A stretch of 64,000 bases of DNA from the NCBI RefSeq assembly GCF_042652085.1, contig NZ_JBHSJF010000004.1:1-64000 (forward strand), read 5' to 3'. Of this stretch, positions 56,729 through 64,000 are shown piece after piece. A program made the translations under genes and the position numbers. Source of the stretch: Flaviflagellibacter deserti (lineage in GTDB: Bacteria > Pseudomonadota > Alphaproteobacteria > Rhizobiales > Methylopilaceae). Below the pieces are notes generated by a model. It ran no database searches and was not told the DNA's origin. It saw nothing but the letters and a program-made list of their open reading frames with translations. The first letter of the stretch is position 1; every line of letters begins with the position of its first letter.

Positions 56729-58417
56729 CTACTTCAAGCGCTTCTGCCGAACCGCCGCCTGCGCCGCTGCGAGCCGTGCGATCGGCACCCGATAAGGCGA
56801 ACACGAGACGTAATCGAGGCCGACATCCTGGCAGAAGGCGACGGAGGCCGGATCGCCGCCATGCTCGCCGCAAAGCCCCATCTTCATGCCGGGCCTTGTC
56901 CTGTGGCCGCGTTCGGCACCGATACGTACGAGTTCTCCGACGCCCTCGACGTCGATCGTCGTGAACGGGTCAGCCGGCAAAACGCCCTTCAGGATATAGG
57001 CGCCGAGGAAGGTGCCGGCGTCGTCGCGCGACATGCCGAAAACGGTCTGCGTCAGATCGTTCGTGCCAAAGGAGAAGAATTCGGCACTCCTGGCGATGTC
57101 GCCGGCGCAAAGCGCGGCGCGCGGCAGTTCGATCATCGTGCCGACCCGGTATTTGACCTGCGTTCCGGCTTCCCGACTGACCGCGTCTGCCGTCACGTCG
57201 ATCCGGTCCTTCACCATGTCCAGTTCGTTCCTTGTGGCGACGAGCGGCACCATGATCTCCGGTACGACCTCGACGCCCGTCGCCTTTGAGACCTGGACGG
57301 CGGCCTCGAAGATCGCGCGAGACTGCATCTCGACGATCTCGGGATAGGCAATCGCAAGTCGGCAGCCGCGGAAGCCGAGCATCGGGTTGAACTCGTCGAG
57401 TTCGTCGGCGCGGCGGCGCATTTTCTCCGGAGACATTCCGAGCGCAGTCGCGATCTCGATCGTGTCCTCTTCCGTCTTGGGCAGGAATTCATGCAGCGGC
57501 GGATCCAGCAGACGCACCGTGACCGTGCAGCCGAGCATGACCTTGAATATTTTCGCGAAATCGTGCCGCTGCACGGCCAGCAGCGTCGCGAGCGAGGCGC
57601 GGCGGTGTTCCTCGCTCTCGGCGATGATCATCTCGCGCACCGCGCGGATACGCGTCGCGTCGAAGAACATGTGCTCGGTGCGGCAAAGGCCGATGCCCTC
57701 CGCGCCGAAGCGGCGGGCGGCCTTGGCGTCATCCGGCGTATCGGCATTGGCGCGGACGCCGAGCGAGCGGACTTCGTCGGCCCAGCCGAGAACTATGGTG
57801 AAGTCGGCCGGAAGCTCCGGCTCGGTCATCGGCGCCGCGCCTTCCAGCACCTGGCCCGCCGTGCCGTCGAGCGTAACGATGTCGCCCGCCTTCAGGATCA
57901 TGCCGCCGGCCGACATCGTGCCGGCGCGCTCGTCGACGCGGATCTCGCCGGCGCCGGTGACGCAGGGCTTGCCCATGCCGCGGGCGACAACGGCGGCGTG
58001 GCTCGTCCGGCCGCCGCGCGCGGTCAGGATGCCGGTCGCGGCGTGCATTCCGTGGATGTCCTCGGGGCTCGTCTCGACGCGGACGAGGATGACCTTCTTG
58101 CCCTCGCCGGCCAGTCTTTCGGCCTCGTTCGGCGAGAAGGTGATCTCGCCCCAGGCGGCGCCGGGAGATGCGGGGAGGCCCTTGGCGATGACGCAGCGCT
58201 GGAACGCCGGATCGATCATCGGATGGAGAAGTTCGTCGAGCAGCAGCGGAGGGATCTGCAGCAACGCGTCGTCGCGTGTCAGCGAACCGGCCTCGACCCT
58301 GCCGACAAGAGTGCGCAGGAGCATGCGGGCGCGGCTTTGCGTCGGCGCGTGCTCTCCCGCCGGTCGGTCAGGCAATGAGTCCTTCCTGCCGTCCTCCACG
58401 GCATTTTCGCTACGCAC
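56729..58417 (-). CDS. Pyruvate phosphate dikinase C-terminal half (PEP-utilising mobile domain plus PEP/pyruvate barrel)
   Basis: About 562 residues aligning with the second half of PPDK (usually about 880-900 residues). A linker MLLRTLVGRVEAGSLTRDDALLQ is followed by the swivelling domain with phosphohistidine His140 (GGRTSHAAVVARGMGKPCVTG) and the PEP/pyruvate TIM barrel (FGAEGIGLCRTEHMFF, NPMLGFRGCRLAI, EFFSFGTNDLTQTVFG, MGLCGEHGGDPASV with the catalytic Cys). The whole N-terminal ATP-grasp domain is missing, so it cannot act alone as a normal PPDK. The GTG start with GGGGA upstream was chosen because an ATG at 58483 almost abuts the upstream terminator. Confidence 0.85.
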   Translation of the reverse strand: MRSENAVEDGRKDSLPDRPAGEHAPTQSRARMLLRTLVGRVEAGSLTRDDALLQIPPLLLDELLHPMIDPAFQRCVIAKGLPASPGAAWGEITFSPNEAERLAGEGKKVILVRVETSPEDIHGMHAATGILTARGGRTSHAAVVARGMGKPCVTGAGEIRVDERAGTMSAGGMILKAGDIVTLDGTAGQVLEGAAPMTEPELPADFTIVLGWADEVRSLGVRANADTPDDAKAARRFGAEGIGLCRTEHMFFDATRIRAVREMIIAESEEHRRASLATLLAVQRHDFAKIFKVMLGCTVTVRLLDPPLHEFLPKTEEDTIEIATALGMSPEKMRRRADELDEFNPMLGFRGCRLAIAYPEIVEMQSRAIFEAAVQVSKATGVEVVPEIMVPLVATRNELDMVKDRIDVTADAVSREAGTQVKYRVGTMIELPRAALCAGDIARSAEFFSFGTNDLTQTVFGMSRDDAGTFLGAYILKGVLPADPFTTIDVEGVGELVRIGAERGHRTRPGMKMGLCGEHGGDPASVAFCQDVGLDYVSCSPYRVPIARLAAAQAAVRQKRLK

Positions 58418-58496
58418 GTCTTGTTCCCCAGCGAGGTCGCGGCGTTGTGGGTGACGAATATGGCGTGTTCGCGAGCGACACATAACCCCAAAAGAA

Positions 58497-58523
58497 AAAC
58501 GGCCGGCATGACGCCGGCCGTTT
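58497..58523 (-). terminator. Rho-independent terminator
   Basis: Read on the minus strand: AAACGGCCGGC, loop, GCCGGCCGTTT followed by TTCTTTT. The arms are at 58497-58507 and 58513-58523. It ends transcription of the small Pro/Ala-rich membrane protein gene (58543-58866) before the PPDK-like gene. Confidence 0.85.
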
Positions 58524-58542
58524 CTTACGAAGTGATGCAGGA

Positions 58543-58866
58543 TTACTGCGGCGGAGAGGCCGGCGGCGAGGCCGGAGCCGGGGCCGGGGCCGGCGGCGAA
58601 GCCGGAGCCGGGGCCGGCGGAGAGGCCGGTTCGGCCGGAGAGGCCGGGGTCGACGCGCGGCCGGTATCGGCCGGAGCCTCGGTTGAAGTCGGCGAAGTGT
58701 TCTGCGCCGTCGTGTTGTTCTCGCCGAAATAGAGATAGGCGAGCACGCCGGCGGCGATGACGAGGGCGCCGACGATGAACCAGGTCACCCCGCTGTCGGA
58801 GCGGGTCTCGACCGGGACCGGATCGATCCGGCGTTCCATCGGGTCATTTGGATCGGTGTAGCTCAT
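58543..58866 (-). CDS. Small membrane protein with Pro/Ala repeat tail
   Basis: 107 residues. Hydrophilic N-terminus MSYTDPNDPMERRIDPVPV, one membrane span (TWFIVGALVIAAGVLAYLYFG, about 28-48), then a Thr/Ser-rich stretch and repeated PASPPAPAPASPPAPAP units to the end. The orientation is probably periplasmic tail out. GGGTGAC lies close to the ATG. It follows the DUF3096 gene by 59 bp and may share its EcfG promoter. Function unknown. Confidence 0.7.
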   Translation of the reverse strand: MSYTDPNDPMERRIDPVPVETRSDSGVTWFIVGALVIAAGVLAYLYFGENNTTAQNTSPTSTEAPADTGRASTPASPAEPASPPAPAPASPPAPAPAPASPPASPPQ

Positions 58867-58925
58867 TATGTCACCCTTTCGGTTGTCGAGCGGCTCTCCG
58901 GTACGCGGGAAGCAGCCCCGGGTTT

Positions 58926-59066
58926 TCAGCGGCCGAGGAGGCCGGAAAGACCAATGAAGATCAGGTAGATCGCCACGATGTAGTTGAGCAGGCGCGGCAT
59001 GATCAGGATGAGCACGCCGGCGAGCAAGGCGACGATCGGTTGTAACGTGACGATATTGATCTCCAC
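58926..59066 (-). CDS. DUF3096 small membrane protein
   Basis: 46 residues: MEINIVTLQPIVALLAGVLILIMPRLLNYIVAIYLIFIGLSGLLGR, the complete DUF3096 domain with two hydrophobic helices. The GTG start is set by AGAGGA upstream and by the domain boundary. Function unknown; such proteins are often stress-induced in alphaproteobacteria, which fits the EcfG promoter 74 bp upstream of the start. Confidence 0.82.
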   Translation of the reverse strand: MEINIVTLQPIVALLAGVLILIMPRLLNYIVAIYLIFIGLSGLLGR

Positions 59067-59139
59067 GGACGTTTTCCTCTCTTGAACGGCCTTTCGGGCC
59101 GAGGCTGCCGCACATTCCGGCACGGCGGTCCGCACGCAA

Positions 59140-59164
59140 AACGTTCCCGAGCGTGTCAGGTTCC
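59140..59164 (-). promoter_or_regulatory. EcfG-type general-stress promoter of the DUF3096 gene
   Basis: On the minus strand: GGAAC (59160-59164), a 16-bp spacer, then CGTT (59140-59143), an exact match to the consensus GGAAC-N16/17-cGTT. Transcription would run leftward into the DUF3096 gene and probably the Pro/Ala-tail protein gene. Confidence 0.65.
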
Positions 59165-59334
59165 AGTTTTGGGGCGGGCGGATGGCAAAGCCGCGACGGG
59201 GTGACGCGGCCGATCATGCTCTCCAGAGGAGACGCCGGAAAGACGAGGCGTGACGTTGACCACAACCACAGGATTCGCACCAACGGACCATTGACTCTGG
59301 CTGCGCGAGTCACGATTTTACATTCAGGATCAGT

Positions 59335-59355
59335 AGTTTAGATTATTTCTAAACT
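59335..59355. promoter_or_regulatory. Irr-type iron control element upstream of bfd
   Basis: AGTTTAGA-TTATT-TCTAAACT, a perfect 8-bp inverted repeat matching the alphaproteobacterial Irr box (TTTAGAA-type half-sites). It lies 22 bp before the bfd start. In Hyphomicrobiales Irr represses bfr/bfd-type genes under iron limitation. The rest of the 59067-59334 gap carries the DUF3096 promoter and nothing else supportable. Confidence 0.75.
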
Positions 59356-59376
59356 GCGTTTGTAGCTCCGGACCCT

Positions 59377-59658
59377 ATGATCGTTTGCTCCTGTAATGTC
59401 CTGAGTGAGACCGCCATCCGCGAGGCATGTGCTTCGCTGGACGCGGCTCCGCGTACCCCCGGCCAGGTCTATCGCTGCCTTGGGTGCAGCCCGCAGTGCG
59501 GCCGCTGTTCGCGCACCATCAAGACGATCCTGGATCAGGCACTGGCCGCCTGCCCGGCGGCGTGCGCGGTCTGCCCGAGCGGGCATGCGCACGCGCACAA
59601 CGAGAATGACATGCTCCCACACATCAGCGAACTGGCGATCGACGAAGCCGCCGAATAA
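59377..59658 (+). CDS. bfd: Bacterioferritin-associated ferredoxin with Cys/His-rich tail
   Basis: 93 residues. The [2Fe-2S] ligands CSC (positions 4-6) and CLGCSPQCGRC match Bfd, which donates electrons to release iron from bacterioferritin. Beyond the normal 60-70-residue Bfd, a tail reads ACPAACAVCPSGHAHAHNENDMLPHI, with extra cysteines and histidines. It is preceded by an Irr box and followed by bfr with its own Irr box. Confidence 0.9.
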   Translation: MIVCSCNVLSETAIREACASLDAAPRTPGQVYRCLGCSPQCGRCSRTIKTILDQALAACPAACAVCPSGHAHAHNENDMLPHISELAIDEAAE

Positions 59659-59702
59659 GGCGCTTGCGTTCCTGTTGCCTCTTGCCCTCGCCACCTCCAT
59701 AA

Positions 59703-59719
59703 CTTAGAAGACTTCTAAG
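59703..59719. promoter_or_regulatory. Irr-type iron control element upstream of bfr
   Basis: CTTAGAAG-A-CTTCTAAG (59703-59719), a perfect palindrome with the Irr-box half-site TTAGAA, ending 23 bp before the bfr start. It indicates separate iron-responsive transcription of bfr in addition to bfd read-through. Confidence 0.75.
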
Positions 59720-59742
59720 AAGTCGAATTCAGGAGACGTGCC

Positions 59743-60222
59743 GTGAAGGGCGACGCCAAGGTCATCGAATATCTCAATCGCGGTCTGCGATCGGAGCTGA
59801 CGGCCATCAATCAGTACTGGCTGCACTACCGCATCTTCGATAATTGGGGCTTCAAGGACCTCGCCAAGAAATGGCGCGAGGAATCGATCGAGGAGATGCG
59901 TCACGCGGACAAGTTCATCGCTCGCATTCTCTTCCTCGAGGGCTTCCCGAATCTGCAGGTACTGGACCCGCTCCGCATCGGCCAGTCGGTGAAGGAGATC
60001 CTGGAAAGCGACCTTGCCGCGGAACACGACGCGCGCAAGCTCTACCAGGAAGCCGCGATCTACTGCCATTCGGTCGCCGACTTCCCGAGCCGTGACCTGT
60101 TCGAGGAACTGATGAGCGACGAGGAAGGCCACATCGACTTCCTCGAAGAGCAGCTGGACCTCATCGCCAAGCTCGGCGTCGAGCTGTACTCGCAGCACCA
60201 TATCGGCGAACTCGAAGGCTGA
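59743..60222 (+). CDS. bfr: Bacterioferritin
   Basis: A 159-residue heme-containing ferritin subunit for iron storage. Ferroxidase ligands Glu18, Glu51, His54 and the C-terminal EEGHIDFLE pair are present, as is heme-binding Met52 (IEEMRHADKF). It starts at GTG preceded by CAGGAG. A clear terminator follows. Operonic with bfd and Irr-regulated, it acts in the cytoplasm. Confidence 0.96.
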   Translation: MKGDAKVIEYLNRGLRSELTAINQYWLHYRIFDNWGFKDLAKKWREESIEEMRHADKFIARILFLEGFPNLQVLDPLRIGQSVKEILESDLAAEHDARKLYQEAAIYCHSVADFPSRDLFEELMSDEEGHIDFLEEQLDLIAKLGVELYSQHHIGELEG

Positions 60223-60244
60223 TCGGCCTTTTCGCTGGACACCG

Positions 60245-60267
60245 AAGCCCGGGCAATGCCTGGGCTT
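60245..60267 (+). terminator. Rho-independent terminator of bfr
   Basis: AAGCCCGGGC (60245-60254), loop AAT, GCCTGGGCTT (60258-60267) followed by TTTGTTTTT. The arms are nearly the same as in the terminator at 52291-52313. Confidence 0.9.
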
Positions 60268-60539
60268 TTTGTTTTTGCACGTGCTTCCACCCGGGGGTCG
60301 GTACGGCATTCCAGTTCCCGCCTTTTGTGAAATTTCGCGCCGACAAAAAACCGTCCAAAGAAGCTCCGGCTTTCGACTTTCGGCTAGGTCCGTGAAGGCG
60401 CCCGCCTATTTCGGCCAATATCGAATTGTTCTAATTATAAGCTATTGAATCTGCTGGCGTTTCTATTGCCGCGTCCTCCCCGGGCTTCTACAAGGCACCA
60501 CATTCCGGTCAACCGGAACGCGATCCAAGGAGGAATGTC
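60268..60539. other. Intergenic region upstream of the iron transporter genes
   Basis: Holds an AT-rich patch around 60415-60450 (ATCGAATTGTTCTAATTATAAG) that is probably the promoter of the transporter. TTCTAA resembles one half of an Irr box, but no partner half-site is visible at the right spacing. A strong ribosome site (AAGGAGG) closes the region. Nothing else is supportable. Confidence 0.4.
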
Positions 60540-61568
60540 GTGTCTGCCTTCTCCCTCTCCCGACCGCTTGCTTACGCCGCAGTCGCGATCTCCATGCTTC
60601 CCATGCCCGCGTTCGCGCAGAGCAAGGAAGTCAACATCTACACGACCCGCGAGCCCGGCCTGATCCAGCCGATGCTGGACGCCTTCCAGGAAAAGACCGG
60701 CATCAAGGCGAACTCGGTGTTCATCAAGGAAGGCCTTGGCGAGCGCGTTAAGGCCGAGGGACAGAACTCCCCGGCCGACCTGCTGATCGCCGTCGACATC
60801 GGCAACCTCAAGGACCTCGTCGACCAAGGCGTCACCCAGCCGATCGTCTCGAAGGTGCTGGACTCGGAAGTGCCGGCTAACCTACGTGCCGCCGATCACA
60901 GCTGGACGTCGCTGACCCTGCGCGCCCGTGTCTTCTACACGTCCAAGGACCGGGTGAAGGACACCAACATTACCTATGAGGACCTCGCCGATCCGAAGTG
61001 GAAGGGCAAGGTCTGCATTCGCTCGGGCAAGCACCCCTACAACGTCGCCATGATCGCAGCCTTCATCGCCAAGCACGGTGAGGCGAAGACCGAGGAATGG
61101 CTGAAGGGCGTGAAGGCCAACCTGGCGCGCAAGGCCGCCGGCGGCGATCGCGACGTCGCCCGCGACATCCTCGGCGGCATCTGCGACATCGGCCCGGCGA
61201 ACTCGTACTATGTCGGCCTGATGCGCACCGCCAAGGAAGACGAGCAGCGTAAATGGGGCGAGGCGATCAACGTCCTCTTCCCGACCTTCTCGGACGGCGT
61301 CGGCACCCATGTGAACGTATCGGGCGCGGCGCTTGCCAAGAATGCGCCGAACAAGGACAACGCCATTGCCCTGCTCGACTTCCTGGCTTCGCCGGATGTC
61401 CAGAAGCTCTATGCGGACGATAATTTCGAGTACCCGATCGTCGGCGAGCCTAACCCGACCATCAAGGCGCTTGGAACGCTGAAGGTCGATTCCCTGTCGC
61501 TCACCGAGATCGCGAGCCATCGCAAGCTGGCAGCCGAACTCATCGACCGAGTCGGTTTCGACAATTGA
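60540..61568 (+). CDS. fbpA: Ferric iron ABC transporter periplasmic binding protein
   Basis: 342 residues. A signal peptide (SAFSLSRPLAYAAVAISMLPMPAFAQ) is followed by the Fbp/Fut-type fold: KEVNIYTTREPGLIQPMLDAFQEKTGIKANSVF, LLIAVDIGNLKDLVDQGVTQPI, and the DIGPANSYYVGLM tyrosine region that binds Fe3+. The GTG start has AAGGAGG six bases upstream. It delivers iron to the permease encoded next; context with bfd/bfr supports iron handling. Confidence 0.92.
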   Translation: MSAFSLSRPLAYAAVAISMLPMPAFAQSKEVNIYTTREPGLIQPMLDAFQEKTGIKANSVFIKEGLGERVKAEGQNSPADLLIAVDIGNLKDLVDQGVTQPIVSKVLDSEVPANLRAADHSWTSLTLRARVFYTSKDRVKDTNITYEDLADPKWKGKVCIRSGKHPYNVAMIAAFIAKHGEAKTEEWLKGVKANLARKAAGGDRDVARDILGGICDIGPANSYYVGLMRTAKEDEQRKWGEAINVLFPTFSDGVGTHVNVSGAALAKNAPNKDNAIALLDFLASPDVQKLYADDNFEYPIVGEPNPTIKALGTLKVDSLSLTEIASHRKLAAELIDRVGFDN

Positions 61569-61614
61569 GGTTTGACACGGCGATCCGGGTCCGCCCGGGT
61601 CGCCGCCTTATGAA

Positions 61615-63324
61615 ATGACCGTTTTCGAAGAGATCGCCCACACGTCGAAAAGCCGTGCTCCGTTGAACGGCTGGCTCGTCGCGAGCGGATTTGTGGTCGC
61701 TCTCGTCCTCGCGCCGGTCGTCGCCCTGGGCTTCATCGCCGCCCGCGGATCGGGCGAGCTCTGGCCGCACCTCATTCGCTATGTTCTGCCGACAGCCATC
61801 GTCGACACCGCGACCCTCCTGATCGGCACAGGTAGCCTTGCCGCCTTTATCGGCGTCGGCACGGCTTGGCTCGTCACCGCGCATCGCTTTCCCGGCCGCG
61901 GCCTGCTCGAAGTGGCGCTTCTGCTGCCGCTCGCGGTGCCGACCTACATCATGGCCTATGCCACGATCGACCTGATGCACCCGCTCGGGCCAATCCAGAC
62001 CGCGATCCGCGCCGTCCTCGGCATCGCCAGCCCCGCCGACTTTCGGCTGCCGGATCTGCGCACGATGTGGGGCGCGATCCTGATCTTCGGGTTTGTGCTC
62101 TACCCATACGTCTATCTCGCCACGCGGGCGATGTTCCTGATGCAATCAGCCTGCGTGATCGACGTGGCGCGCACGCTGGGTGCGGGACGCCCCGCCGCCT
62201 TCTTCCGCGTGGCCCTGCCGCTGGCGCGGCCGGCGATCGCGGTCGGCACCAGCCTCGTAATGATGGAAGCGCTGAACGATCTCGGCGCGTCCGACATCCT
62301 CGGCGTTCGCACGCTGACGGTCTCGATCTATTCGACCTGGGTCAACAATTCGAGTCTCGGCGGCGCGGCACAGATCGCGCTTGTGATGCTTGCGGTCGTG
62401 CTCGGGCTGATCGCGCTGGAACGGTGGGCCCGGCGGCATCAGCGATTCAACACGCAGGCGCAGCGAAGCCGACGCATTGCTCCCTCGCCGTTGACTGGTA
62501 TCGCGGCCTTTGGCGCGATCCTGTTCTGCGCCGCACCGATCCTGTTCGGCTTCCTGTTCCCGGGGCTATACCTGCTGAAGGAGGCCGCCAAAGTGATCGC
62601 ACGGGACGGCATCGCTCCCCATCTGCTCAGGGAAGCCGCGACGACCGTGACGGTTGCCAGCATCGCCACCGTTGTGACGGTGGGGCTCGGCCTCATCCTC
62701 GCCTATACGGCACGTCTCGTGCGCGGACCGCTGCCGCCGTTTCTCGTCCGCGCCGGCAGCATCGGCTATGCGATCCCCGGCACTGTGCTAGCCGTCGGCC
62801 TGCTCGTCCCGCTTGCCGGCTTCGACAACGCGATCGACGGCGTGATGCGGCAATGGTTTGGCGTCTCGACCGGGCTGCTGCTCTCGGGTACCGGCTTCGC
62901 GCTCATCTACGCCTATGCGGTGCGCTTCCTCGCGATCTCGACCGGCGGAGTGGAATCCGGCTTCCTGAAGATCGCACCGAGTCTCGATGCCGCTGCGCGC
63001 AATCTCGGCGAAACCTCATCGGGCGTCATCCGCCGCGTCCACATTCCGCTGCTGCGCCCCGCCCTCGGAGGAGCGGCGCTGCTCGTCTTCGTGGATGCAA
63101 TGAAGGAACTCTCGGCGACGCTGCTGCTGCGCCCATTCGGCTTCGAAACGCTCGCGACGCACGTCTATTCGGAGGCCTCGCGCGGCACCTATGAAGACGG
63201 GTCCGTCGCGGCGCTGCTCATCGTTCTCGTGGGCCTGATCCCGGTGGCGTTGCTCGCCCGCGCAAGTCAGGTGCCTCATGCCGAAGGTGTACGAACCGCC
63301 GGCCGGATTTCATCCGAAGCCTAG
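61615..63324 (+). CDS. fbpB: Ferric iron ABC transporter permease (fused two-domain)
   Basis: 569 residues with about 12 membrane spans in two tandem binding-protein-dependent permease domains. EAA loops appear near DVARTLGAGRPAAFFRVALPLARPAIAVG and AAARNLGETSSGVIRRVHIPLLRPALGG. This is the FbpB/FutB layout for Fe3+ uptake. It follows fbpA by 46 bp. No ATPase gene (fbpC) follows; a convergent potI-like gene starts 4 bp after the stop. Confidence 0.93.
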   Translation: MTVFEEIAHTSKSRAPLNGWLVASGFVVALVLAPVVALGFIAARGSGELWPHLIRYVLPTAIVDTATLLIGTGSLAAFIGVGTAWLVTAHRFPGRGLLEVALLLPLAVPTYIMAYATIDLMHPLGPIQTAIRAVLGIASPADFRLPDLRTMWGAILIFGFVLYPYVYLATRAMFLMQSACVIDVARTLGAGRPAAFFRVALPLARPAIAVGTSLVMMEALNDLGASDILGVRTLTVSIYSTWVNNSSLGGAAQIALVMLAVVLGLIALERWARRHQRFNTQAQRSRRIAPSPLTGIAAFGAILFCAAPILFGFLFPGLYLLKEAAKVIARDGIAPHLLREAATTVTVASIATVVTVGLGLILAYTARLVRGPLPPFLVRAGSIGYAIPGTVLAVGLLVPLAGFDNAIDGVMRQWFGVSTGLLLSGTGFALIYAYAVRFLAISTGGVESGFLKIAPSLDAAARNLGETSSGVIRRVHIPLLRPALGGAALLVFVDAMKELSATLLLRPFGFETLATHVYSEASRGTYEDGSVAALLIVLVGLIPVALLARASQVPHAEGVRTAGRISSEA

Positions 63325-63328
63325 CGGC

Positions 63329-64000
63329 TCAGCCACCAGCGGCGGCCATCCGCTCGGCGCGCTCGCGCTCGACCGCCGCGCGCTTGGTCGCGATCGATGA
63401 GACGATCACAATGACCGTGACGATGCCAATCAGGATGGTGCAGACCGCGTTGATCTCAGGCGTCACGCCGAGGCGGACGGATGAATAGATGCGCATCGGC
63501 AGCGTCGTGGCCCCAGGGCCCGTCGTGAAGCTCGAGATCACCAGATCGTCCAGCGAGATGGTGAAGGCGAGCATCCAGCCGGAAATCACGGCCGGCGCGA
63601 TGATCGGCAAAGTGATGACGAAGAAGGTCTTGGCTGGCGTCGCACCGAGGTCTTGCGCGGCCTCTTCCAGACTTCGATCGAAGCTCAGAAGCCGCGACTG
63701 AACGACGACCGTGACGTAGCACATGCCGAACGTGATGTGCGCGAGCGTCAGGGTCCAAAAACCGCGCGCCATGCCGATGGCGACGAACATCAGCAGCAGG
63801 GATAGGCCGGTGATGACCTCCGGCATGACGAGCGGCGCGTAGACCAGCCCCGAGAACAGAGTGCGCCCCCGAAACCGGCCGTGCCGGACAAGGGCGATCG
63901 CCGCCATCGTGCCGAGCAAGGTCGCGACCGTCGCCGACAGGAAGGCGACGCGGGCGGTCACCCAGGCGGCGTCCAGAAGCTGCTGGTTCCGGAAGAGCGC
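63329..64000 (-). CDS. potI: Putrescine/spermidine-type ABC transporter permease (PotI/PotC-like), C-terminal part
   Basis: 224 codons visible; the 5' end lies beyond position 64000. Spans VAFLSATVATLLGTMAAIALV, LVMPEVITGLSLLLMFVAIGM, TFGMCYVTVVVQSRL and the EAA loop LEEAAQDLGATPAKTFFVITLPIIAPAVISG are typical of PotI/PotC. The ISLDDLVISSFTTGPGATTLPMRIYSSVR stretch is characteristic of polyamine permeases. The partner genes would lie to the right. It is convergent with fbpB. Confidence 0.85.
   Translation of the reverse strand, partial: ALFRNQQLLDAAWVTARVAFLSATVATLLGTMAAIALVRHGRFRGRTLFSGLVYAPLVMPEVITGLSLLLMFVAIGMARGFWTLTLAHITFGMCYVTVVVQSRLLSFDRSLEEAAQDLGATPAKTFFVITLPIIAPAVISGWMLAFTISLDDLVISSFTTGPGATTLPMRIYSSVRLGVTPEINAVCTILIGIVTVIVIVSSIATKRAAVERERAERMAAAGG

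Noticed and set aside
59650..60490. Similar GCGTT.CT.TTGCC segments upstream of bfr and of fbpA
   Set aside because: The match is only about 14 of 17 bases and could be chance; no pairing or known motif supports it.
1..64000. CRISPR arrays, prophage, IS transposases, integrons or plasmid origins
   Set aside because: No evenly spaced repeats, transposase or integrase genes, or initiator genes were found; the repeats present are intergenic palindromes.

Overview
The window is high-GC chromosomal DNA from an alphaproteobacterium, most likely a member of the Hyphomicrobiales (Rhizobiales). Supporting signs are the fabI / dnaJ-like / RT0821-type lipoprotein / pdxH order, the histone-deacetylase-like gene next to xseB, a TIGR02301 protein, Irr-type iron control boxes in front of bfd and bfr, EcfG-type general-stress promoters, and GC-rich palindromic intergenic repeats. 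No phage, transposase, plasmid or CRISPR genes were seen. No genus can be assigned from the sequence alone.

Layout. Positions 1-9.3 kb hold the start of a TctC-type solute-binding protein gene, a quinone oxidoreductase, a pbpC / alpha-2-macroglobulin pair and tRNA-Pro(CGG). Positions 9.3-17.8 kb hold a complete eight-gene Nit1C operon on the minus strand: nitBCDEF, a glycosyltransferase, nitG and nitH, covering nitrilase, radical SAM, acetyltransferase, AIR-synthase-like and flavoprotein genes. A MocR-type regulator diverges from it across a repeat-rich promoter region. Positions 18-28 kb contain very small proteins, an ArgO/ArgP-type exporter-regulator pair, an isochorismatase-like hydrolase, a GT2 / LAB_N / metallo-beta-lactamase operon, a DUF1499 protein, an aldo/keto reductase followed by an N-terminally truncated RNA methyltransferase, a histidine phosphatase and a GlxA-type regulator.

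Positions 28-40 kb carry frc (formyl-CoA:oxalate CoA-transferase) with an HD-domain protein, fabI, a DnaJ-like co-chaperone, a lipoprotein, pdxH with an SDR gene, an MHYT-PAS-GGDEF-EAL protein, corA, xseB, a deacetylase-like gene and sua5. Positions 40-52 kb are mainly housekeeping and conserved hypothetical genes: an FAD oxidoreductase, a NUDIX enzyme, a TIGR02301 protein, a LysE-type exporter, a sensor kinase, ygfZ-tag-HD, an NrtR-like regulator and a DUF2339 membrane protein. Positions 52-64 kb are stress- and iron-oriented. A manganese catalase sits between doxX and its probable LysR regulator. Further on are a SleB-type cell wall hydrolase, the C-terminal half of a pyruvate phosphate dikinase, two small stress-type membrane proteins, bfd and bfr under Irr boxes, a ferric-iron ABC transporter without an adjacent ATPase, and a partial potI.

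The most notable items are the following. (1) The Nit1C cluster has a MocR regulator and clear candidate operators. (2) The manganese catalase gene is flanked by two about 80%-identical 50-bp copies of a promoter/operator region, the first of which appears to retain a decayed start of lysR. (3) The PPDK-like and RlmD-like genes each lack a whole N-terminal module. (4) A family of intergenic elements includes one copy with perfect 13-bp terminal inverted repeats. (5) The first 90 or so codons of pdxH have strikingly AT-rich codon usage.
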